Below are positions 20,775 to 27,468 of a stretch of DNA of 27,468 nt, piece after piece. The notes below the pieces were generated by a model. The model saw only the letters and a program-made list of their open reading frames with translations. It was not told the origin of the DNA and searched no databases. Numbering within the stretch: position 1 is the stretch's first letter; each line of letters opens with the position of its first letter. The stretch comes from a virus: positions 1 to 27,468 of the IMG/VR virus record IMGVR_UViG_3300017719_000147; one strand, 5' to 3'. The position numbers were made by a program, and so were the translations under genes.

Positions 20775-22423
20775 TGGCCGCTGCGCAACAGTACGAAACA
20801 ATTACAATGCCAGATGCTGGAATTGGTAGTTTTCTAACGTCAAACATGGACGAGCTTGACGACAACGTTTTGATGTTTGGTCGCGAGTCAGGCATTAACT
20901 CTATGAAGGCTGTTGCGGATCGGATGGCCGCTCAAGGTCGAAATGGTGACAATTATATAATTCACGCCTCTGAAAAAGAGGTCATGGTTCCTCGTGAGGT
21001 GGCGGAAAACAACCCGGAGCTTATGGAGCGGGTTAATCAAGCTATATCTGCCGAGGGGGCCGATCCGGCAGCATATGTTGTTGGTTCAGAATTAAACTCA
21101 ATTAACCCTTACACGGGTCAACGGGAGTTTTTCTTAAAGAAGCTTGTTAAAAAAGTTAAGAACGTACTGAAAAAAGCGGCAAAAGTTATTTTGCCTGTTG
21201 CGATAAACTATTTTCTACCGGGCCTTGGCACGATTGCGTCTGCCGCTATTGGTGCAGGTATCGGGGGCCTTGTTCAAGGCGAGAATTTTGGGGATGCGTT
21301 AAAAAGTGCGGCTTTAGGCGGAATAACCGCGGGCGTTGCATCGGGTATTTCCAGTAAGTTTAGCGGCGGCACGTTTATGGAGGGCGTAAAAGGCGGTCTT
21401 CCAGCAAGTTACAGCGGCGCAGGTTTAAAAGGCGCATTGCCTAGTTCTGGTGATTTTGCTTTACGCGGACCCGAAGCTCCGGGGTTCTTTGAACCCATGA
21501 AAACAGGTTATGCAGGCACAGACGCTTATGCTCAAAGTTTGTCCGCGGCACAAGAGGCTGCGGGTATGAACAAGTATCAGTTAGCTAAAGCAGAAATTGA
21601 CAAAGCGAAAGCCGCCGGAATCACCTTGTCTCCCGATCAGGCGTTGACTCAGGTTTCGGCTAACGTAGGAAAATCAAGCGCCCTCGGCACGGCCGTTAAG
21701 TACGGGCTTCCAACACTCCTCGCCGCTGGAGCGGGGGGAGCTTTTGATCCGATCCCTGCCGAAGAGATTGACTTGTCCGGTTATGGTATAGACGTAGCCG
21801 ACACCTCTGAGACTCGACTTGCTGAGGACCCCGGAAAATATAGCACTGGAGTTCCAACTCGGAGTCCCGGTTACATATCACCGTCTAACGCAATTTACTC
21901 TGGTCAACCTTTGACCACGGCGGCTTATCTTCCAAACCAAGGCTCATATAATCCTATCGTTCCGTCTAACACCTACGCAGCCTTAACCGATCAAAACGCG
22001 GGAACAATGGTTCCAAGTGGCGGTGGTTCTTCAACTTATGTCCCACCTTCCCCGGTTAACATCCCCGGATACGACCCAACAGTAACGGGGATGCGTCCTG
22101 CTCCGTTGTACGGCGTAGATCAATTTGGCAACCCGGTATATTCGCCTTACGCTGATCCGATAATGCCTGCACAATATGCTTCTACGGCCCCAATTACTCC
22201 CGTAAACGCTGCAAGAGGTGGCGCGATGGACTTTCCGCGGCGCACGGGCCAGATAGAAGGCCCCGGCACAGAGACTTCTGACGACATTCCCGCGATGCTT
22301 TCTGACGGGGAGTTTGTTATGACAGCGCAGGCCGTTAGAAATGCGGGTCAAGGCGACCGTCAAAAAGGTTTCAGGAAGATGTACGATATAATGCGGGCAT
22401 ATGAAGGAGGGGCGGTAGCATAA
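20771..22423 (+). CDS. Probable ejected internal virion protein with membrane-active region
   Basis: This 550-residue protein has an N-terminal globular part (1-120) with EKEVMVPREVAENNPELMER (69-88). A Lys-rich amphipathic stretch (123-138) is followed by a long hydrophobic Gly/Ala region (138-192), then a Pro/Gly/Ser/Tyr-rich disordered part (about 335-490). The C-terminal DDIPAMLSDGEFVMTAQAV (504-522) recalls the DDxPAxLxxGEFVx motif common in phage tape-measure and internal proteins. The amphipathic plus hydrophobic block suggests membrane insertion during DNA ejection. RGGAMDFPRR precedes the C-terminal motif. Coupled by ATGA, it opens the final group of large internal-type proteins. An alternative is a tape-measure-like role. 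Confidence 0.65.
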   Translation: MMAAAQQYETITMPDAGIGSFLTSNMDELDDNVLMFGRESGINSMKAVADRMAAQGRNGDNYIIHASEKEVMVPREVAENNPELMERVNQAISAEGADPAAYVVGSELNSINPYTGQREFFLKKLVKKVKNVLKKAAKVILPVAINYFLPGLGTIASAAIGAGIGGLVQGENFGDALKSAALGGITAGVASGISSKFSGGTFMEGVKGGLPASYSGAGLKGALPSSGDFALRGPEAPGFFEPMKTGYAGTDAYAQSLSAAQEAAGMNKYQLAKAEIDKAKAAGITLSPDQALTQVSANVGKSSALGTAVKYGLPTLLAAGAGGAFDPIPAEEIDLSGYGIDVADTSETRLAEDPGKYSTGVPTRSPGYISPSNAIYSGQPLTTAAYLPNQGSYNPIVPSNTYAALTDQNAGTMVPSGGGSSTYVPPSPVNIPGYDPTVTGMRPAPLYGVDQFGNPVYSPYADPIMPAQYASTAPITPVNAARGGAMDFPRRTGQIEGPGTETSDDIPAMLSDGEFVMTAQAVRNAGQGDRQKGFRKMYDIMRAYEGGAVA

Positions 22424-23550
22424 TGGCTGAAGAAGTTGTCCAGATAAGCAGACAGGACCCTGCTATTGAAGCCTACCGTTTAGGGCTTTTAGGTGATGTT
22501 CAAACATACATCAAAGATCAGATTGCGGCAGGAATGCCCGCGGAAACAGCGTATCAGGTTGCGGGTTTAACCGCTCCGGAGACGGCGGCTATTCAAGCGG
22601 CGGGTTCGGGCATCGGTGCTTACCAGCCTTTTTTGCAAGCGGGTGAAGCCGCTATTCAGGGTGGTCAAAACATTCTGACGGGCTCTGCAATGCCTTCTTT
22701 GCAGCAAGCTGAAACAACTACAGGCGCTTCTCAAGACATTATTAACCAAGCGGCGCAACTTGCTGGTGCGCAACGCGCTGTTCCTTACACATATCAACAG
22801 GCGGCGGCACAAACCGCGGCAGGGATTGGCGGCTTTAATCCTTTTGAAGAGCAGGTTGTTCAGAGGTCTCTTGATGATGTTGCTCGTCAGGCGGGAATAC
22901 AGCAACAAGGGATTCGGGCTCAAGCCGTTGGCTCTGGAGCTTTTGGCGGTTCGCGTCAAGCCGTTGCCGAGCAAGAACTTTTCCGCAACGCTTTAGATCA
23001 AATGGGTCGAACATCGGGTCAGTTGCGGCAAGCAGGCTTTGATGCGTCTATGGCGCGTCGCTTGCAGGAAGCTCAGTTGTACGGAAACCTCGGGGTTCAG
23101 TACGGTCAGCTAGGTCAACAAGACGTTTCACAACTTGGTGATTTAGCCAAGACGCAGATGCAGCTTGGTCAGGGCCTCGGATCGTTGTCCGCGCAATACG
23201 GTCAGTTTGGTTCGGCATTGGGTCAGCTGGGCGTTCAACAGGCAGGCATTGGCGAGATCGGCCAAAATATTCGTGGGTCTCAGATTCAAAACGCTCTTAC
23301 CGCGGGCGGACTACAGCGCGGCATCGATCAGTCGGCGCTTGACGCGACTCGCCTTACAAATGTTCAGGCACAACAGTATCCGTATCAACAGTATGGCTTC
23401 TTGTCAGACATTTATGCGGGTATACCGACTTCACAATCTACAATTACAGCATCTTCTGCACCTCAAGTCTCGCCGTTTCAAACGGCTCTGGGCTTGGGTA
23501 TCTCAGGACTTAGCGCCGCGGCGGGCGCATCAAAAGCGGGGTTATTCTAA
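22423..23550 (+). CDS. Probable internal virion protein, Gln/Gly-rich repeats
   Basis: This 375-residue protein has helical N-terminal segments (to about 120), then NPFEEQVVQRSLDDVARQAG (about 139-158) and a long helical stretch. Residues about 220-290 carry seven-residue-like repeats of GQLGxQ or YGQLGQ. The end is hydrophobic and small (GLGISGLSAAAGASKAGLF). The pattern is familiar from internal or ejection proteins of marine phages. Overlaps at both ends are TAATG. There are no enzyme motifs and no signal peptide. Function as an ejected helical component is inferred from composition and its neighbours. Confidence 0.65.
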   Translation: MAEEVVQISRQDPAIEAYRLGLLGDVQTYIKDQIAAGMPAETAYQVAGLTAPETAAIQAAGSGIGAYQPFLQAGEAAIQGGQNILTGSAMPSLQQAETTTGASQDIINQAAQLAGAQRAVPYTYQQAAAQTAAGIGGFNPFEEQVVQRSLDDVARQAGIQQQGIRAQAVGSGAFGGSRQAVAEQELFRNALDQMGRTSGQLRQAGFDASMARRLQEAQLYGNLGVQYGQLGQQDVSQLGDLAKTQMQLGQGLGSLSAQYGQFGSALGQLGVQQAGIGEIGQNIRGSQIQNALTAGGLQRGIDQSALDATRLTNVQAQQYPYQQYGFLSDIYAGIPTSQSTITASSAPQVSPFQTALGLGISGLSAAAGASKAGLF

Positions 23551-26500
23551 TGAACAAAGGCTTCAAATCATTACCTGAAAACGTTCAGCGGAAGATCGAC
23601 CCTGAAATGGCTAAAAAATACATGGGCGGCGGTGCCGTTATGGATCGACCTTTATTCCGTCAGGCAGGAGGGCCCGCGGCCCGCAGTCCTGAAGAGATGG
23701 CGGCTATGGGTCAGCAATACTTGATGCAGCCCCCAGCGGCTGCGCCACAAGGCGAAGCGGATGCTATGGCAATGCTTCAACAGGGCGAAGCGGCTGGAAT
23801 GCAGCAAGGTCAGCAAATAGGTGAAATGTACGGCGAAGCCACTATGGCAAGCTTAGACGCCGCTGAGGACCCGAAAAGTTTGATTGACGCAATCCGGGGA
23901 AACGCCGCTCCCCTTGAAGCGCGGTACACGGAACTTGCGGGTTTAGTTGGGGAAGAAGACGCCCAGCAAACTCCTGAAAGTGTGCTAGCTTTGGTTCAAC
24001 CCACCATAATGATGACCGAGGAAGGCGCTGTAGACAGCGGTATCGGGGAGCTTATGCAGGGTCTGATGGGCGAAGCGGAAATGACCGAAGGCAGCGGCAT
24101 GGATCAAGGGGTTGGCGAACTCATGGCAATGGGGGCGGGCAACACACCACCCGCAAATTTTAATCAGGGTGGGCCCGTAGAGGTCCGTAAGTTTGCTCCC
24201 GGGGGCTCTGTAATATCTGAAGCTCAAAGGATGGCCCCTGATTTTCAGAAATACTTTGAAGGCGCGTTTGACCAACAAGCGCGGGCCGCGGACCTTCAAG
24301 AGCAACGAGAGATGTCTCAAGCGCAGATGCTGTTTGACATTGCAGGCACCGCTTTGAATTTTGCGGGTAATACGCAGGGTCGATCTATTGCGGAACGCTT
24401 GGCTAATGCGGCGGCTCAAACACAATTGACGGACAAGATCGGAACGCGGGCCGCGGGCATGTTGAGTGCTAAACAAGCGCAGGCTGCGGAAGACCGTCAG
24501 ATGCGGATGGCTGGCTTGCAAGCAAGCTTGGGTCAGGCTCAGACTAACAAAGCTGCGGCAGATGCTTTAGAGTTAGCCGCGGCCAAGGCCAAGCCCGGGG
24601 ACGCTAAGTATCAAAGACTTATAGGTCCAAACGGGGAAAAGCTGGGTACTTTTAACGTTTCAACGGCGTCCGGCGTGGCTGACTTAGACGCTGCAATTAA
24701 GAGTAACCCCGATGCTACTTTGTATAACGTTGGTACGGAGCCTGCGGATAGCAGCAAGTCGGACCTTAAAATTGTTGTATCACCCTCCGGACAAGCGCAA
24801 ACGTTTGATCTAAGTACTGCGGACGGTCGAAAAGATTTTAACGCTGCTTCCAAAGTAGACGGCGCAAAAGTTTATAACGTTGGCGCGGCCCCAACAGATG
24901 CCGGGTTTAAAACTATTACACTGTATGACCCGAACAACCCCACAGTTCCGGTCACTAGACCAACAAACACTTTGGAAGAACGGCAGACCGTAAGTGATCT
25001 TCTTAAAGGGGGTTATACAACTGACGATAAAGTTGCCGCGGCAACAATTACCGACGAGTTTGCTCAAAAAAGAGAAGACCGCGCGGAACAGCGAGATATT
25101 GCAGCGGAAGAAAGAGCTTTGGCAACTACCCTTGCCGCAGAAAAGCGTCTTGAAAGCACAACGATTAGCAAAGAAGAGCGGGCTGTTCTTATGGCAATTG
25201 CTTCTGAAGGCCGTGCGCAGCAACGGCTTATCGACACCGAAGCTCGCTTGCTTGCAACTACTCTTGGATCAGAAGATCGCAAACAAGCAACACTTGAAGC
25301 GCAAGAGGCTCGTGACGAGCTTGCAGCTATTAGAAGAGAAAACCGCGCGATACAGGCTCAGATTGAAGCAGAAAAACGTGCTCTTGCAACTACAATTGCC
25401 GCGGAAGATCGTGCAGTGGATCGTGAAAAAGTCGTATATGGTCGGAACCGCGCGGATGAGCTTGCAGACATTGCTGCGCAGATTGCGTCTACGATTGCCC
25501 AAGAAGAAAGAGCTTTGGGTAGAACCCTAAATGCAGAAGAGCGGGCTCAGACAACTTTCGAAACTCGTCAAGCTATAATTCAAGGATACGACCTTGCAAG
25601 GTTAGCGGTTGCTCAAGGGCTTAGAGACGAAAGTCAGATCAACGCCGAGGATCGCGCAGCCATTGTTAATCAAAACAACTTTGAACGAGATCAAGCCGCA
25701 AAGGTTGCTGCAGAAAACCGCGCTGTTGCTAACCGAGACACCATTGAGTTGCGTGAAATAAACGGCGAGCTTGTTCGAGTTGACACGCTCACCGGAGAGA
25801 CTGAAGTTATCTTCGGCGATCCGACTGTTCCAGACCCGTCTATGGCGCAGGTTACTCTTCCAAACGCCGACGGCGTCCCTGTAACGACCGTGATCGACAT
25901 TACAAGCCCGCAGGGCAAGGCTTTGATAGAGCAAGTTAACACTGCAAATGCCGCGGCTCCCGGCTCTGCCTCGTATCAAAAAGTTCCAACAGCAAGCACC
26001 GCGGTCCGCGGCTTTTTTGTTCCGGGTGAGGGCGTATTTACTTCTTACGACGGCAGAACATACGTTGATGAAGATGGTAACGCTAAACCGCTTCCGGGTG
26101 GTGCATTTGAAGTGTCCAGCACGATTGCTTACGAGGTTGCTAAAAACGAGAAGATGGCGGCGGGCGCACAAGCTCAATTGGACGCTTTGGACGCAGAGCT
26201 TCTTAAAGGTATGACCAAAATAGATGGTTCGCCCCTTTCCAGAGCGGACATGGCCGAAGTTAAAGACGCATTTGCTGCGGCTCGTAAAGGTACAGGGTTC
26301 TGGTCAAAAGTATATGCCGGAATTGATGCTGTTGCTGGGGGCTTGGCTCCGGAAGCCTTTGGCGAACTGTTTAAGGACACTACGGATGCTCGTCAGTTTG
26401 TCAAAATGATCCGCGTTATGGGTCGTTCTGCTCTAGCTTCTTCGCCGAGATTTGCGGTTGCGGACTTACAAACAACCGAGCAGTTGTTTCCAAATGAGCA

Positions 26501-26765
26501 AGCTTTGTTGGCGAGCCCTAAAACGGAATCGCGGAAACTTAACGATATTGTGGGCTATCTGGCAGAAGAAAAGACTCGGATTCTAGAAATGTTTGCAGGC
26601 GGGACGCCTATGGACAGCACGATGAAGTCTACTCTTAATCAAAAGTTGTTTGAAATTGATCGCCTTGAAAGTATTCTGGGTCCAATTACACTGCTTGGTG
26701 AGGCCAGTATAAACCAAGAAGCGATTGAAGCTGCGAAAGCTTCGATGCGTAAGAGAAAAAGGTAG
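23550..26765 (+). CDS. Large internal virion protein with coiled-coil repeats
   Basis: This 1071-residue protein has an N-terminal part with KKYMGGGAVMDRPLFRQAGG (24-43) and an acidic helical region with DAAEDPKSLIDAIRGN and GEEDAQQTPESVLALVQPTI. Two or three similar beta modules follow at about 353-470 (YQRLIGPNGEKLGTF; LKIVVSPSGQAQTF), each ending in YNVGxxP. A long charged helical zone (about 500-730) is built on AEERALATTLAAEKR-like units. A further module VTLPNADGVPVTTVID lies near 768-783, and the C-terminal helical domain (about 840-1071) has VKMIRVMGRSALASSPRF and ends RKRKR. It resembles large ejection proteins of podoviruses; no lytic motif is seen. The start overlaps the upstream stop (TAATG). 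Confidence 0.68.
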   Translation: MNKGFKSLPENVQRKIDPEMAKKYMGGGAVMDRPLFRQAGGPAARSPEEMAAMGQQYLMQPPAAAPQGEADAMAMLQQGEAAGMQQGQQIGEMYGEATMASLDAAEDPKSLIDAIRGNAAPLEARYTELAGLVGEEDAQQTPESVLALVQPTIMMTEEGAVDSGIGELMQGLMGEAEMTEGSGMDQGVGELMAMGAGNTPPANFNQGGPVEVRKFAPGGSVISEAQRMAPDFQKYFEGAFDQQARAADLQEQREMSQAQMLFDIAGTALNFAGNTQGRSIAERLANAAAQTQLTDKIGTRAAGMLSAKQAQAAEDRQMRMAGLQASLGQAQTNKAAADALELAAAKAKPGDAKYQRLIGPNGEKLGTFNVSTASGVADLDAAIKSNPDATLYNVGTEPADSSKSDLKIVVSPSGQAQTFDLSTADGRKDFNAASKVDGAKVYNVGAAPTDAGFKTITLYDPNNPTVPVTRPTNTLEERQTVSDLLKGGYTTDDKVAAATITDEFAQKREDRAEQRDIAAEERALATTLAAEKRLESTTISKEERAVLMAIASEGRAQQRLIDTEARLLATTLGSEDRKQATLEAQEARDELAAIRRENRAIQAQIEAEKRALATTIAAEDRAVDREKVVYGRNRADELADIAAQIASTIAQEERALGRTLNAEERAQTTFETRQAIIQGYDLARLAVAQGLRDESQINAEDRAAIVNQNNFERDQAAKVAAENRAVANRDTIELREINGELVRVDTLTGETEVIFGDPTVPDPSMAQVTLPNADGVPVTTVIDITSPQGKALIEQVNTANAAAPGSASYQKVPTASTAVRGFFVPGEGVFTSYDGRTYVDEDGNAKPLPGGAFEVSSTIAYEVAKNEKMAAGAQAQLDALDAELLKGMTKIDGSPLSRADMAEVKDAFAAARKGTGFWSKVYAGIDAVAGGLAPEAFGELFKDTTDARQFVKMIRVMGRSALASSPRFAVADLQTTEQLFPNEQALLASPKTESRKLNDIVGYLAEEKTRILEMFAGGTPMDSTMKSTLNQKLFEIDRLESILGPITLLGEASINQEAIEAAKASMRKRKR

Positions 26766-26771
26766 ATTAAC

Positions 26772-27468
26772 ATGGCAGACACCTTTCCTGTTCCCGTTGT
26801 TGAACCAGCCGTTGAACCCGTTGCTCCGTCGCTTCCTTTTTTAACATATGACAAAGATGAGTTTGAAACGGATGTAAGTCTTTTTGGCGGGAACACCTCC
26901 GCCTTTACTTCTAGCATGGTCGAGGTTTTAGCCGAGGATTTTCCAGAGCAACCTGACTACATGACTTACAGTGGTCTAAGAGACGGTACTGCACCAATCT
27001 TAGACACCATTCCAGAGTTGGCGGGCTTATCTCCAGCCGAACGCAGGTTGTCGGACAACGATATTATTGAGTTCTTTGCAAGAGATTTAGAGGGTGAGCC
27101 CATTCAAGCGGGTACTTTCCTTGGCGGAGCAAAACGTGAGATTATTCCTGCGGCAGCGTCTGTTCCAACCTTTATGGGCGGTTTTGCTTTAGGACAAACC
27201 GCGGTTGCGGGTGTTCCTCCTGTTGGACCTGCCGCGGTCCTGAGATTTGGGCTTCCGTTTGTAACAGGAACGGTTGGCGCGGGGCTTGGCTACTTTGTCG
27301 GAGAGCAAGTAAACGATGCGATCCAAGGTGAAGAATCTCCAATCCTGCCGGGAACGGCAGCGGCTTACGAGGCGGGAAAGACTGCGGCTGGAGCTTTTGC
27401 ATGGCTTCCGATGCCGTACATGGTTCCGAAACAAATCAACTTTGGTGTGGAGTTAGCGGAAAACCTTG
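26772..27468 (+). CDS. Partial large internal virion protein, runs off right edge
   Basis: The frame is open from ATG at 26772 to the window end (232 complete codons), so the gene is incomplete. Residues 1-25 are Pro/Val-rich. An acidic helical part follows (26-112, with TYDKDEFETDVSLFGG and LSPAERRLSDNDIIEFFARD), then a Gly/Ala-rich hydrophobic region (125-177) fit for membrane insertion, then polar sequence. The layout echoes the protein at 20771. It is probably another ejection protein. No lysozyme or transglycosylase motif is visible in this part, though one may lie further on. Confidence 0.65.
   Translation, partial: MADTFPVPVVEPAVEPVAPSLPFLTYDKDEFETDVSLFGGNTSAFTSSMVEVLAEDFPEQPDYMTYSGLRDGTAPILDTIPELAGLSPAERRLSDNDIIEFFARDLEGEPIQAGTFLGGAKREIIPAAASVPTFMGGFALGQTAVAGVPPVGPAAVLRFGLPFVTGTVGAGLGYFVGEQVNDAIQGEESPILPGTAAAYEAGKTAAGAFAWLPMPYMVPKQINFGVELAENL

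Noticed and set aside
24994-25530. 178-codon + strand frame inside the coiled-coil region
   Set aside because: It is a shadow of the repeats in the main frame, giving a Leu/Lys/Gln-rich product without a ribosome site.
23985-26177. Several antisense and second-frame open frames over the large internal protein gene
   Set aside because: They arise from its repetitive, Ala/Glu-rich codons; none has a plausible start region or recognisable protein.

Overview
The window reads as the late (lysis, capsid, tail) half of a tailed double-stranded DNA phage, most likely a marine podovirus. Every gene I can support lies on the + strand, the genes are packed tightly, and many junctions are start/stop overlaps. 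Protein styles resemble virion proteins I associate with uncultured marine phages. The three-segment holin resembles the type in alphaproteobacterial gene transfer agents, so an alphaproteobacterial host is possible; this is inference. No terminase, portal, polymerase, integrase, tRNA, CRISPR or insertion sequence is visible. Terminase and portal, if present, must lie outside the window.

Left part (1-4960): a putative lysis group (EF-hand membrane protein, holin, M15 endolysin), a small helical protein, a GroES-like co-chaperonin, a scaffolding-type protein, a conserved protein of unknown role, an abundant-type structural protein and the major capsid protein, closed by a strong Rho-independent terminator at 4928-4960.

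Middle (4961-9775): a possible structured mRNA leader, then small genes, several of them very basic and one a 46-residue KK/RGGG repeat protein. A conserved acidic protein, two connector/adaptor proteins and small virion-type proteins follow.

Right part (9787-27468): a receptor-facing module comes first. It holds a protein with nine short beta repeats, a probable fibre, and three tandem large proteins (11787-13214, 13488-15707, 15711-18332). These three share N- and C-terminal modules and carry four arrays of exactly seven ~50-residue repeats, which suggests four seven-bladed beta-propellers; one also carries a second repeat type. Then come a tail hub/nozzle protein, two small proteins (one a zinc ribbon) and a run of probable internal or ejection proteins. 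The last of these runs off the right edge.

Working model: GroES-like protein and scaffold help fold and assemble the capsid, the adaptors and hub build a short tail, the propeller proteins bind the host surface, the large glycine- and coiled-coil-rich proteins are ejected, and the lysis group releases progeny. The most notable points are the seven-fold repeat arrays, the EF-hand protein beside the holin, the possible pseudoknotted leader before 5073, the recurrent GG-x-V/M motif, and the duplicated gene end shared by two unrelated loci.
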